From UBA10324 sp038326325 (GTDB lineage: Bacteria; Bacteroidota; Bacteroidia; Chitinophagales; UBA10324), in NCBI GenBank assembly GCA_038326325.1, contig JBBQJW010000018.1, positions 1 to 64,000 of the forward strand: 64,000 nucleotides of DNA. Reading direction: 5' to 3'. The notes under the pieces were generated by a model. That model searched no databases. It was given only the letters and a program-made list of their open reading frames with translations, and was not told where the DNA came from. How positions within the stretch are numbered: the first letter of the stretch is position 1; each line of letters starts with the position of its first letter. This document shows, piece by piece, positions 1 to 8,908 of this stretch. The translations under genes were made by a program, and so were the position numbers.

Positions 1-1086
1 CATGTGAAATCAAGTGAGTGGAATCAGCACAAACATCAGAATGATTCCGCTTATGAAAATGTGATTCTTCATCTGGTATTTGAAAACGATGCAGATGTAA
101 AAACAAAAAAGGGAACTGTACTCTCGGCACTTGCGGTAAAAGGACTGTTTGATAAAAAATTATTTCAGCGGTTTGAGAGTTTGCAATTATCAACTCAACC
201 AATTCCGTGTTCCAATTTAATTTCTTCTGTAAAAGAATTTACAATCACCACATGGTTACAAAGAGTATTGATTGAACGATTAGAAGAGAAAACAAAATTC
301 GTTTCGGAAATGCTCGATAAAAACAAAGGCGATTGGGAATTAACTTTTTATCAATCACTCTCGCGCGCTTTTGGAACAAGATTAAATGCTGACGCATTTC
401 AATTGACAGCAGAAGCATTACCGTTACAGGTGCTTGCAAAAAACAAACAGAATCAACTCGTACTCGAATCACTATTTCTCGGATGCGCCGGTTGGTTGAA
501 TGATTCCGTTAAGGACGACTACATAAAACTGTTACAGAAAGAGTTTTTGTATCAGCAAAAGAAATATCACCTCACTCCAATTGAAAAACATCACTGGAAA
601 TTATTGCGCATTCGGCCTGCATCTTTTCCAACTGTTCGGTTAGTACAGTTAGCGGGGTTGGTTCATCAGTCTTCGCACTTGTTCAGTAAAATTTTGGAGA
701 CAAATGTCATTTCAGAATTAAGAAAACTTTTCTCGACTGAAACTAATGAATATTGGAATGTTCATTATCTCCCTGATAAAAAGGTAAGCGAACACAAAAC
801 TTCATTGAGCGATAACTTCATTGACTTACTAATCATCAATACAATTGTTCCAATTATTTTTCTCTATGGAAAATTAAAAGGTGAAGAATCATATCAAACA
901 AAAGCTATGAACTGGCTCGAAGCAATTCCATCTGAAAATAATTTTATCACTCGTGATTGGAAAGAGGTAAGAATAAAAAGCAAATCAGCTTTTGATTCTC
1001 AGGCATTGATTCAACTTCGAAGAAATTATTGCGACAAAAAATTTTGTCTTCGTTGTTCAATCGGTCATTCTATTCTGAAAATGTGA
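1..1086 (+). CDS. DUF2851 family protein, 5' end outside the window
   Basis: The reading frame is open at the left edge, so the true start lies upstream and the GTG at base 4 is internal. What remains is about 360 residues. They begin at a segment that in DUF2851 proteins follows an N-terminal part of some 60-80 residues. Visible features are an early N-D-x-A-Y-x-N-V-I-L-H-L-V motif, typical of the family, and a C-terminal cysteine cluster (C-D-K-K-F-C-L-R-C-S-I-G) that looks like a small metal-binding knuckle. DUF2851 proteins are common single-copy Bacteroidota proteins of unknown function and are soluble; no signal peptide or membrane segment is seen here. The gene ends 65 bases before the PspC gene, on the same strand. 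The family call is from recalled motifs. Confidence 0.8.
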   Translation, partial: HVKSSEWNQHKHQNDSAYENVILHLVFENDADVKTKKGTVLSALAVKGLFDKKLFQRFESLQLSTQPIPCSNLISSVKEFTITTWLQRVLIERLEEKTKFVSEMLDKNKGDWELTFYQSLSRAFGTRLNADAFQLTAEALPLQVLAKNKQNQLVLESLFLGCAGWLNDSVKDDYIKLLQKEFLYQQKKYHLTPIEKHHWKLLRIRPASFPTVRLVQLAGLVHQSSHLFSKILETNVISELRKLFSTETNEYWNVHYLPDKKVSEHKTSLSDNFIDLLIINTIVPIIFLYGKLKGEESYQTKAMNWLEAIPSENNFITRDWKEVRIKSKSAFDSQALIQLRRNYCDKKFCLRCSIGHSILKM

Positions 1087-1114
1087 ATGCTAATTGTCAA
1101 TAGTCAATAAACAA

Positions 1115-1147
1115 TTTGCTAATTGAATTTTCGTTTTCATAAATTTG
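1115..1147 (+). promoter_or_regulatory. Candidate Bacteroidota promoter for the PspC gene
   Basis: TTTG at 1115-1118 and TAAATTTG at 1140-1147 match the Bacteroidota -33 (TTTG) and -7 (TAnnTTTG) elements with a 21-base spacer. The ATG of the downstream gene starts only five bases after the -7 box. If used, this promoter would give a leaderless or nearly leaderless mRNA. Confidence 0.35.
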
Positions 1148-1151
1148 TATC

Positions 1152-1367
1152 ATGAAAAGAATAAAATTACTGATTGAGCAGAAAGTTTTTGGTGTTTGCT
1201 CCTTCATTGGTGAGCGGTGGGGAATCGCCCCTTCAACCGTTCGGCTATATTTTATTTACACGACATTCATAAATGTCAGTAGTCCGCTGATTATTTATCT
1301 CATAATGGCTTTCTGGCTGAACCTTAAAAAGTATATCACCTCACATCGCAATCCTTCCTGGGAATAA
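1152..1367 (+). CDS. PspC-domain small membrane protein
   Basis: This 71-aa protein is essentially one PspC domain. An amphipathic N-terminus carries the pattern VFGVCSFIGERWGIAPSTVR, which corresponds to the family's G-V-C-x-G-L-A-x-Y-F-G-I-D-P-x-x-V-R. It is followed by hydrophobic segments at about residues 32-56. PspC proteins sit in the inner membrane and in proteobacteria take part in phage-shock/envelope-stress signalling. Stand-alone PspC proteins are common in Bacteroidota, usually without PspA or PspB, and their role there is poorly known. The gene lies six bases upstream of the OsmC gene, so the two are probably co-transcribed. The family call is firm; a stress role is inferred from the family only. 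Confidence 0.8.
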   Translation: MKRIKLLIEQKVFGVCSFIGERWGIAPSTVRLYFIYTTFINVSSPLIIYLIMAFWLNLKKYITSHRNPSWE

Positions 1368-1373
1368 TACTGA

Positions 1374-1847
1374 ATGAGAACGCATCACTATCTCATTAAT
1401 CTGAAGTGGACAGGCAATCAGGGAACAGGCACTTCTGCTTACACGGCTTACAATCGAAATCATACTGTTACAGCGGCGAATAAAATTACGGAATTAAAAC
1501 TTTCGTCCGACCCACACTTTCGGGGTGACGCTTCTCTTTACAATCCCGAAGAATTATTGGTCGCTTCAATCGCATCGTGTCACATGCTTTGGTACTTGCA
1601 TTTATGCGCTGACGCGAAAATTATTATCGTGAATTACGAAGACGCTCCCGAAGGATTCATGGAAGTAGGTGGAGCAACTCCCGGAAAATTCACCAAAGTC
1701 ATTCTTCATCCAAGAGTGACAATTAAAACCGGTGGTAACAAACAAAAAGCGATTGACCTGCATCACGAAGCGAACGCGAAATGTTTTATCTCCAATTCCT
1801 GCAACTTTCCTATTGAGCATCAACCGGAAATTATTTTCGAAGATTGA
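1374..1847 (+). CDS. OsmC-family peroxide/redox protein
   Basis: This 157-aa cytosolic protein has the OsmC/Ohr fold signature. The segment N-P-E-E-L-L-V-A-S-I-A-S-C-H contains the first conserved cysteine. A second cysteine lies near the C-terminus in A-K-C-F-I-S-N-S-C-N-F-P-I. OsmC and Ohr proteins reduce organic hydroperoxides with a pair of reactive cysteines and work as homodimers. The length fits OsmC-like proteins (about 140-160 aa). The Y-x-x-x-L-H-L-C-A stretch after the first cysteine matches the YhfA-like/OsmC branch. It starts at an ATG six bases after the PspC stop, suggesting an operon. Confidence 0.85.
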   Translation: MRTHHYLINLKWTGNQGTGTSAYTAYNRNHTVTAANKITELKLSSDPHFRGDASLYNPEELLVASIASCHMLWYLHLCADAKIIIVNYEDAPEGFMEVGGATPGKFTKVILHPRVTIKTGGNKQKAIDLHHEANAKCFISNSCNFPIEHQPEIIFED

Positions 1848-1941
1848 GCTTGTACAGAAATAAACTCTGTCAACATCATAAATTTTTATTCGCTTCGTTG
1901 AACTGATGTTTTCAATCTCATAAGCAATCTACATTCACCGC

Positions 1942-3858
1942 ATGTTTGTTCCCCGCAAATATTTCGTGCTTGGTATTTTTACTGTAACACTTGCGGCATT
2001 TTCTTATTGCGGACAATATCATAAAAAACAAAACACGGAAACTTACTGGCGCAATCACAGCGACTCGGCGCATTATGTGGGGATGAACACCTGCAAGCAG
2101 TGTCACTCTTCTATTCACGCCACCTTCATGCATACAGGCATGGGTGAGAGCTGGGATTTGGCGACAATGCGAAAATCAAAAGCGGCTTTTGACAAACACG
2201 CGGTCGTTTACGACAAGTACAAAAATCTTTATTACAAACCATTCTGGAAAGATTCTTCATTGTACATAATGGAGTTTCGATTGAATGGAAAAGACACGAC
2301 TTACAAGCGTACTGAAAAAATAAATTACATCGTAGGGAGCGGTCAGCACACGAATTCGCACATCTGGAGTTCGAATGGATTTTTGTATCAGGCACCAATG
2401 ACATTTTATACGCAGGAGGGAAAATGGGATTTGCCTCCGGGTTTTGAAGATGGAGAGAACAGTCGTTGGAGCAGAACTATTTCCACTGAGTGTATGAGTT
2501 GTCATAACATGTATCCTGATTTTAATTTTAGTGCTGAAAATAAATTTGCTTCACTAAAGACCGGAATTGAATGTGAGCGATGTCACGGTCCCGGCTCAAT
2601 ACATGTTGCAGAAAAACTCACCGGAATCATTATTGACACTTCGAAAGAAGCCGACCGTTCTATTGTAAATCCAAGAAGACTTTCAGTTGAATTGCAAACT
2701 GAATTGTGCGAGCGTTGTCACATGCAGGGGATAAGTGTTTTGCAGGAAGGGAAATCTTTTTTCGATTTCAAACCGGGGATGATGCTGAATCAGGTGGAGG
2801 ATGTTTTTATGCCCCGTTACACCGGAGGAAAAGAAACCTTCATCATGGCTTCTCATGCCGATAGAATGAAGCAGAGTAAATGTTTTATTGAATCGAAAAC
2901 AATGAGTTGTCTTACCTGTCACAATCCGCATATCAGTGTAACAGTTACTGCTCAGGAGAAATTTAATGACGATTGCAAAAGTTGCCACGACACAAAGGGG
3001 AAAAACTGCACTGAAGATTTAGTAGATAGAATGAAGCAAAGTGACAATTGTGTTTTCTGCCACATGCCGGTTTCAGGTACAATGGACATACCGCATGTAA
3101 CAGTTCATGACCATCGTATTCAGATTCCTGTTTCAAAAACCGAAACCGAGAGTGTTAAAAAATTTGTCGGATTGGAGTGTATGACCACAAAAAACCCTTC
3201 CGCTCTTTTAATGGCGCAAGGCTATATAGCTATGTATGAGTCTTACTCTTCAAAAACCTTCTTACTCGACTCCGCTTTAAATTTTCTACAGAAAGAAAAA
3301 GACCAAGCGGCATTGTTCACTAAAAAAACTTTCATCCATTATTATTTTCTGAAGAATGATTATGAAAATGAAATCATTTGGGTAAAAAAACTCAACGCGA
3401 CTGATACACTTGACTCGTGGACGAATTACAGAATAGGCGAAGCTTACCTTCATCAATCGCAAGCTAAAACTGCTGAAGAATATTTTGCCAAAGCGGTAAA
3501 ACAAAAACCGGAAGAGTTAGAGTTCATCAACAAACTCGGAGTAGCTCAACTTACAAATGGAAAACCCGGAGAGGCGAAATCCTCGTTCGAAAAAATTCTT
3601 TCACTGCAACCAAAGTTCGCTCCTGCCCTATCAAACCTTGCTTACTGTTACATGTTGAAGGGTGATTGGGTTTACTCAATGAAATTGGTAAGCGATGCGC
3701 TCGCACTCGACCCCGATTATGTGGAAGCGTTGATGAATAAAACGGCGATACTTATTGCAACGGGAAAGAACGCGGAAGCGAAAAAAGTGTTACATCAGGT
3801 ATTAGTTATTGAACCTGATAATCAAAAAGCGATTGTCGCGGATAGCAACCTGAAATAA
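1942..3858 (+). CDS. Seven-heme c-type cytochrome with C-terminal TPR repeats
   Basis: The 638-aa protein has seven C-x-x-C-H heme-attachment motifs: CKQCH (about residue 51), CMSCH, CERCH, CERCH, CLTCH, CKSCH and CVFCH, all in the N-terminal two thirds. The last third consists of tetratricopeptide repeats (for example A-x-E-Y-F-A-K-A-V-x-x-K-P and A-x-S-S-F-E-K-I-L-S-L-Q-P). The N-terminus has a hydrophobic export signal with a cysteine at residue 23 that could be lipidated. Proteins of this architecture (cytochrome c554/NrfA-like heme region plus TPR) are exported electron-transfer proteins. The substrate cannot be told from sequence. The gene stands between OsmC and an amino-acid permease on the same strand with gaps of 94 and 42 bases; no maturation genes are nearby. 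Confidence 0.85.
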   Translation: MFVPRKYFVLGIFTVTLAAFSYCGQYHKKQNTETYWRNHSDSAHYVGMNTCKQCHSSIHATFMHTGMGESWDLATMRKSKAAFDKHAVVYDKYKNLYYKPFWKDSSLYIMEFRLNGKDTTYKRTEKINYIVGSGQHTNSHIWSSNGFLYQAPMTFYTQEGKWDLPPGFEDGENSRWSRTISTECMSCHNMYPDFNFSAENKFASLKTGIECERCHGPGSIHVAEKLTGIIIDTSKEADRSIVNPRRLSVELQTELCERCHMQGISVLQEGKSFFDFKPGMMLNQVEDVFMPRYTGGKETFIMASHADRMKQSKCFIESKTMSCLTCHNPHISVTVTAQEKFNDDCKSCHDTKGKNCTEDLVDRMKQSDNCVFCHMPVSGTMDIPHVTVHDHRIQIPVSKTETESVKKFVGLECMTTKNPSALLMAQGYIAMYESYSSKTFLLDSALNFLQKEKDQAALFTKKTFIHYYFLKNDYENEIIWVKKLNATDTLDSWTNYRIGEAYLHQSQAKTAEEYFAKAVKQKPEELEFINKLGVAQLTNGKPGEAKSSFEKILSLQPKFAPALSNLAYCYMLKGDWVYSMKLVSDALALDPDYVEALMNKTAILIATGKNAEAKKVLHQVLVIEPDNQKAIVADSNLK

Positions 3859-3900
3859 TTCAGCTTTACTTTCCCGATAAAATATTTTTACATTCATCAA

Positions 3901-5232
3901 ATGATAAAAGCCCGATTAGGATTTTACGATTTGTCGATGCTCATCATTTCAATGGTGATTGGCATTGGCATATTCCGCACTCCGCAAATTGTAGCGCAGA
4001 AAGCAGGAACCGTTGAATTGTATTTTGCCGCATGGATTATCGGGGCTGTTATAAGTATTTGTGGCGCGCTCACCTTCGCTGAAATTGGTGCGCGTTATCC
4101 GGTAGCAGGAGGATTCTACAAAGTATTTTCATTCTGCTATCATCCTGCGTTTGCTTTTATGCTGAACTGGTCATTGGTAATTATTAATGCGTCGAGCGCT
4201 GCAAGTGTTGCGCTGATTGGCGCAGAGTATTTATCTCCATTGATTTTTCCGTCGCCTGTTTTTCCAATGAACATTAAGTTTCTGGTGGTAGGAATTGTAT
4301 TACTGCTATACGGAATTAACATGCTTGGCATTCGGTCAGGGGCGGGAGTTCAGAATTTATTAAGTGGAATTAAGATTGCGTTGATCTTATTTTTCTGCTC
4401 GGCAATTTTCTTTGCAATTAGATTAGATACTGTTACAGCACAGACTTTTTCAAATAGCCCAATCCCAGAATCTTCAAGTCTCATTCTTGCATTTGGTGCC
4501 GGACTCATTTCCGTTTTCTTTACTTATGGTGGTTATCAAAACACTATCAACTTTGGTGAAGATGTAAAAGAACCGCGGCGAAATATTCCGCGCGCGATTT
4601 TTCTTGCCATGTCAATCATACTTGTGCTTTATCTCGGCATTAATATCAGCTATGTATATGTACTCGGCTTTGAAAACATAAAATCATCACCGCTTGTCGC
4701 TGCTTCATTAGCGAATCAATTACTTGGGAAAACAGGAGCCGCATTTACTTCTATTGCCATTTTTATTTCTGTTCTCGGATTTCTTAATGCTGCGCTTATG
4801 TATAATCCGCGAATATGGTATGCGATGGCGAGCGATAATATTCTTCCTAAAGCTTTTAAAAACATAAATGAAAAAAGACAAACACAGGAATTTTCACTCA
4901 CGGTTTTCACTGTATTAATTCTCATTATGTTTTTCTGGCTGGAAACTTTTGAGCAACTGCTCAACTATGTAATGTTCACCGATACTATCTCACTTGCTTC
5001 AGCAGCACTCTGCATTTTTATTCTTCGCAAAAAACAAAAAGAAATTTCCTACTCAGGTTTTAAGGTAAAGAGCAACATTATTCCGATTGTTTTTATTGTT
5101 ACACTTTGCTTCATCACACTCAATGTTATTGTCAATGATCCGTTGCGCTCATTGTATGGGGCTATTGTTTTTGCCTGCGGGTTTCCACTCTATAAGTTGT
5201 TCTCCTTGCTGTTGAAAAAGAAAATAAACTGA
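3901..5232 (+). CDS. APC-family amino acid permease
   Basis: The 443-aa protein is hydrophobic throughout, with about 12 predicted membrane segments. The first helix carries M-V-I-G-I-G-I-F-R-T-P, the unwound G-x-G-I-F substrate-binding motif of amino acid-polyamine-organocation (APC) transporters. The segment F-F-T-Y-G-G-Y-Q-N-T-I-N-F-G-E-D-V-K-E-P-R-R-N-I-P matches the conserved helix 6-7 region of the LAT/cationic amino acid branch. It is expected to import or exchange amino acids across the inner membrane. The substrate is not predictable from what is seen. It starts at ATG 42 bases after the cytochrome gene. Confidence 0.88.
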   Translation: MIKARLGFYDLSMLIISMVIGIGIFRTPQIVAQKAGTVELYFAAWIIGAVISICGALTFAEIGARYPVAGGFYKVFSFCYHPAFAFMLNWSLVIINASSAASVALIGAEYLSPLIFPSPVFPMNIKFLVVGIVLLLYGINMLGIRSGAGVQNLLSGIKIALILFFCSAIFFAIRLDTVTAQTFSNSPIPESSSLILAFGAGLISVFFTYGGYQNTINFGEDVKEPRRNIPRAIFLAMSIILVLYLGINISYVYVLGFENIKSSPLVAASLANQLLGKTGAAFTSIAIFISVLGFLNAALMYNPRIWYAMASDNILPKAFKNINEKRQTQEFSLTVFTVLILIMFFWLETFEQLLNYVMFTDTISLASAALCIFILRKKQKEISYSGFKVKSNIIPIVFIVTLCFITLNVIVNDPLRSLYGAIVFACGFPLYKLFSLLLKKKIN

Positions 5233-5281
5233 TTTTCTGATTCTGAAATTCACCCATTACAAAATGTGTAAAACTTCACTC

Positions 5282-5311
5282 TTGTTCGGTAAGAGTGGAA
5301 TTATATTTTTG
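5282..5311 (+). promoter_or_regulatory. Candidate Bacteroidota promoter for the hydrolase-like gene
   Basis: TTG at 5282-5284 and TATTTTTG at 5304-5311 (a perfect TAnnTTTG) are separated by 19 bases. The expected transcription start is near 5318, leaving a leader of about 17 bases before the ATG at 5335. Confidence 0.5.
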
Positions 5312-5334
5312 GCGCTCTCACAAACAAAACACAC

Positions 5335-6159
5335 ATGAAGAAAATTGTCACTCTCGTTATTGCAATTGCTCTCACTACAAAAGTTTTTGCACTCAACCCG
5401 TCAAAAGAATACAAGGTATTGCCCAGCGAATATGGAATGGATTATAAAGAAGTAATGATACCTGCAACAGACGATGTGAAGTTGGCTGCATGGATTTTTA
5501 AACCTGCAGGTGAATCAAAAAAATTCATCATCATCAGTGATGACGGAAACGGAAACATGGACGACAACATTGAACTGGTTGCGCAATTTCTTTCCATCGG
5601 ATACAATGTTATCACCTACGATTACAGAGGTTTCGGCAAGAGCGATTCATTTGCTATCAATAAAAATTTTTACATCTATCCGCAATTCACAAAGGATATT
5701 ATTGGTGTGATTGAATACACCCGCAAGTATTATACAACCGTGATGGATATGTACGGAATCGGAATTGGCGCAGGGCTTTCGCTCTCAGTGGGTGCAAACA
5801 GAATTGAAGTAAAAAGAATTATTGCCGATGCAACCTATTCTTCTTTCGAAGAAACAAAAGCACGCTATGCTGACCGTGACAACAAAGATTATTTAATGCC
5901 ATTGGTTTATGATAAAATGTTTATGGAACCTAAGTATGCATTAGTTACAAAAGGCACTCAGCTATATGGTATTCTATATATTGTAGGCGAGAAAGATTTA
6001 ATCTTCGGACCTGAAGATGCAAAGACAATGGTGAAAATTCACCCGAAGAATGCTGAGATATATGTTGTGCCCGGTGTAGAGAGCGATGAGAATTTCTCAA
6101 CTAATAAAAATGTGTACTTCGATCATATCAAAAAATTTATTGAAGCGCACGGAGCTTAA
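5335..6159 (+). CDS. Secreted alpha/beta-hydrolase-fold protein lacking the serine nucleophile
   Basis: This 274-aa protein has a Sec signal peptide (residues 1-19, ending in V-F-A-L). It then follows the alpha/beta-hydrolase layout: a D-D-G-N-G-N oxyanion-region loop, then Y-D-Y-R-G-F-G-K-S-D as in prolyl-oligopeptidase/BAAT-like hydrolases. At the nucleophile elbow the sequence is Y-G-I-G-I-G-A-G, where active members have G-x-S-x-G, so the catalytic serine position is glycine. A late V-G-E-K-D-L-I-F-G-P-E-D segment keeps the usual acid region. It is therefore more likely a binding protein or pseudoenzyme in the periplasm than an active hydrolase. It is followed by a clear terminator and preceded by its own promoter-like boxes, so it seems monocistronic. 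Confidence 0.75.
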   Translation: MKKIVTLVIAIALTTKVFALNPSKEYKVLPSEYGMDYKEVMIPATDDVKLAAWIFKPAGESKKFIIISDDGNGNMDDNIELVAQFLSIGYNVITYDYRGFGKSDSFAINKNFYIYPQFTKDIIGVIEYTRKYYTTVMDMYGIGIGAGLSLSVGANRIEVKRIIADATYSSFEETKARYADRDNKDYLMPLVYDKMFMEPKYALVTKGTQLYGILYIVGEKDLIFGPEDAKTMVKIHPKNAEIYVVPGVESDENFSTNKNVYFDHIKKFIEAHGA

Positions 6160-6180
6160 TCAACTACTGATTTAATTGAA

Positions 6181-6212
6181 AAGCCGTTTCAAATACCGAA
6201 ACGGCTTTTTTA
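6181..6212 (+). terminator. Rho-independent terminator after the hydrolase-like gene
   Basis: A perfect 10-bp stem (AAGCCGTTTC at 6181-6190, GAAACGGCTT at 6198-6207) with a 7-base loop runs straight into a T tract on the + strand. It lies 21 bases after the stop codon. Confidence 0.85.
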
Positions 6213-6308
6213 TTTCATTACAGTTTGAAATCTTATGAAAAGAGTCAGCAAACTTTGAAACCTTTTTCTTTTAGTGTAGTAAAGCGGGTTACAACAAATT
6301 TTTAGTCT

Positions 6309-6464
6309 ATGGCTGCAATTAAAGGTTTCTCGCTTTTCGTTAAGAATGAAATGACTGACGAAAGAAAAGTAATGATGAATATGACGAAGTACGATTTATT
6401 CGTCTTCTTATTCAGTTTCTTCCTGACGCTCGAAGTTGGAATGGTGCTTGTTCAACAAGCTTAA
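6309..6464 (+). CDS. 51-aa single-span membrane protein, unknown
   Basis: ATG at 6309 opens a 51-codon frame ending in TAA at 6462-6464. The first 28 residues are polar and charged (with K-N-E-M-T-D-E-R-K). Residues 29-48 form one strongly hydrophobic segment (F-V-F-L-F-S-F-F-L-T-L-E-V-G-M-V-L-V), so the product would be a small membrane protein with its N-terminus probably in the cytoplasm. It ends in the four bases TTAA that also hold the stop codon of the convergent FG-GAP gene. It has no homologue I recognise. Support comes from the tidy fit between terminator and neighbour, the sensible residue pattern, and the otherwise empty 300 bases. It could still be a chance frame. Confidence 0.5.
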   Translation: MAAIKGFSLFVKNEMTDERKVMMNMTKYDLFVFLFSFFLTLEVGMVLVQQA

Positions 6465-8680
6465 TTTTTCAAAAACTTTATTGCGCAATTTCCTGTTGCA
6501 CCTGTTAATCTGATAACATAAAGTGCATTGGGTAATTGTGCAATATTCAGTTGAATGTTCTTACTGTTATTAACTGTAACAGTATAAATTTTTCTTCCCA
6601 ACTCATCAAAAATTTCTGCTTTTGAAATTTCGTGATTTGCTGTTATATCCACAAAATCATTCGCCGGATTCGGATATAAATTCAAAATCCAATTGTTCGA
6701 GTAAATTTTTGCTGATGAATAATTGTGAGCGGTAGAAGTATCAAAAACTGTTACACCTCCACGGTAATTGCCAATAGCAATTTCAGGAATTCCATCGTTT
6801 GAAATATCAGCGGCTGTGGGTGCAGAAAAACTTCCTACCTGAATATTAGCAAATGAAGTATCAACTAAAGTGAAACTTCCTCCAAGGTTGCTTTCAATAT
6901 TATTGTACTGAAAAACATTTCCTCCTTCACAACCAACAAGCAAAGTCCATGTAGAAGCATTATCTAATTTAGTAAAACATGGAACACTAAAGCCAACAAC
7001 CTGTCCACCCTGCTGCACTATTACATTTCCAAAAGATGCCTGAACATTCGAAAAGTCGGGGGCTGTAACTGTTCCTAAATTCCGGCAATAATTCAGTGAA
7101 CCATTTTCTTCGCCAATAACAAGGTCAAGCAATCCATCACTATTAACATCTACAATTTCCGGTGAACTGAATCCACCAACATCAATGGTGAAATAAGAAG
7201 GGTTAGTTAAAACAAAATTATCAGCAACCCCACTTCCACCCCCAGTGTTGCTGTAATAAAGTAAAGTTCCGTTTTCGTCTCCGAGAATCATTTCTTTTTT
7301 TCCATCATTATTTAAATCACCAAATGCTGGATACAATCCTTTCAGGTTTAATGAAGAAAGGTTCATCCAGTTTTTAGTCATCACTTTATAAACCGCAAGT
7401 GTATCAGTCCCGACATTTTGCATGTATTCAACTGAAGAATTTGTTCCGTAAGTATTTCTATTTGCTATTAGCATATCAATCAAACCATCATTATTCAAAT
7501 CAACAAACACAGGAGCAGCACCCGACCCAACATCAATCATATCTCCGGTTAAAAAAGAATCAGTCTGATAAATAAAAACACCATGCGTGTTCGCATCAAC
7601 ATTTTTATAAAACCATGAACAAGCAATATCTGTTTCACCATTTTCAGTATTGGGCGAAGCAAGAATATCCTTCACGCCATCATTATCTAAATCAAGATAA
7701 AATGCAGCAGGAAAATAATCAATGTTTGCCGGAACCGAATAATTTGGAAAAGATGTATCCTGATCGGTGAGTAAAGCAGATGTAACACTTCCGCCATTCG
7801 TAAGATAAACCAAATCGGAAAAAGAAATATCGCCAATGACTGCCTCCTTATCGCCATCGCCATCATTATCAAAGGCAAGAATAGTTGAACCCGAATGGCG
7901 CACCCCTCCGCCTCTTGAATTTAAAGATTGGTCATCAATTCTTGGAGCGATTCCTTCGGTTCTGAACGGGCATGGTTGATTTAACCACTTCGCTTCCGAT
8001 GAAGATGGTTCATACATTAATCCCCAGCATTGTTCAGTCAATTCATATTTAAAACTATCGCAACCATATCCCATTTCTTGCGACATGTTCTGATAATAAT
8101 CTACCCAACCACCAGCAATTTCGAAGGTAAGAATATCAATGTCATTATCATTATCTACATCAACAAATGCCGGAATATCAACCTGAGAAATAAAAATATT
8201 CAGCGGTCCGCTAAAGCCTTGAAACTTTAACAACTTTGAATAAGTAGTAAAACACAACTCACTGTTTGTGTTATAATAACCTTTGTAAACCTTAGCGCCT
8301 AAAGTTGTATGTGTAAAAATATCTTCAATGCCATCGCAATTTAAATCGAGAAGCAGACACCATGAATCCATTGCAGGAAAATTCTTTTCATAGATGGGTG
8401 AATAATGATAGTCAACTGAATTTGCAGTTCCGCTATTTGTAAATGTCAGAAGTTTATTTCCAGTCCGGTCGAAAATTATCAAATCAAGAATTCCATCGTT
8501 GTTTAAATCAGCAGCAGAAAATTGGGGATTGTTTAATCCTCCCACCCAAGGCATTTTATAAGGAACAGTGCCCTTTAATAATTGCAGATTATAGTTCGGA
8601 TAATATTGAGCAGAAATAGTGTTCTGGATAAAAAACAAACTCAGAAATAAAATTGTGATTTTGAAATAATTATTTTTCAT
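6461..8680 (-). CDS. FG-GAP/VCBS-repeat protein with T9SS type A sorting domain
   Basis: The protein is 739 aa from the ATG at 8680, chosen because it gives a clean signal peptide (K-N-N-Y-F-K-I-T-I-L-F-L ending S-A-Q). An ATG at 8713 would add 11 polar residues. The body carries repeated calcium-binding-like motifs D-x-N-x-D-G-x-x-D (for example D-L-N-N-D-G-I-L-D, D-V-D-N-D-N-D-I-D, D-L-D-N-D-G-V-K-D), the hallmark of FG-GAP/VCBS beta-propellers. The last 75 residues (L-Y-P-N-P-A-N-D-F-V-D-I then beta-strands and L-P-N-A-L-Y-V-I-R-L) are a Por/T9SS C-terminal signal. It should be secreted across the outer membrane and attached to the surface or released. Function is unknown. Confidence 0.88.
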   Translation of the reverse strand: MKNNYFKITILFLSLFFIQNTISAQYYPNYNLQLLKGTVPYKMPWVGGLNNPQFSAADLNNDGILDLIIFDRTGNKLLTFTNSGTANSVDYHYSPIYEKNFPAMDSWCLLLDLNCDGIEDIFTHTTLGAKVYKGYYNTNSELCFTTYSKLLKFQGFSGPLNIFISQVDIPAFVDVDNDNDIDILTFEIAGGWVDYYQNMSQEMGYGCDSFKYELTEQCWGLMYEPSSSEAKWLNQPCPFRTEGIAPRIDDQSLNSRGGGVRHSGSTILAFDNDGDGDKEAVIGDISFSDLVYLTNGGSVTSALLTDQDTSFPNYSVPANIDYFPAAFYLDLDNDGVKDILASPNTENGETDIACSWFYKNVDANTHGVFIYQTDSFLTGDMIDVGSGAAPVFVDLNNDGLIDMLIANRNTYGTNSSVEYMQNVGTDTLAVYKVMTKNWMNLSSLNLKGLYPAFGDLNNDGKKEMILGDENGTLLYYSNTGGGSGVADNFVLTNPSYFTIDVGGFSSPEIVDVNSDGLLDLVIGEENGSLNYCRNLGTVTAPDFSNVQASFGNVIVQQGGQVVGFSVPCFTKLDNASTWTLLVGCEGGNVFQYNNIESNLGGSFTLVDTSFANIQVGSFSAPTAADISNDGIPEIAIGNYRGGVTVFDTSTAHNYSSAKIYSNNWILNLYPNPANDFVDITANHEISKAEIFDELGRKIYTVTVNNSKNIQLNIAQLPNALYVIRLTGATGNCAIKFLKN

Positions 8681-8908
8681 AAAATGGTTTTCTTTCGTTT
8701 GGAAATTTAGCATTAATAAAACAGATGAAAAATTTCATTTAACACAAACAGATTAAAACTGTTGCTGCTTCTTTTGTGTTCAAAAAACACGCTAAACTGA
8801 CAGTGTAATATTTTAAACGGACAGCATGGTTATCGGGTAAAACTTCATTGTTATATTGCGAAACTTAGAAATTAATTTGTAGCAGCTAATAACTGATTTT
8901 TTAGATTC

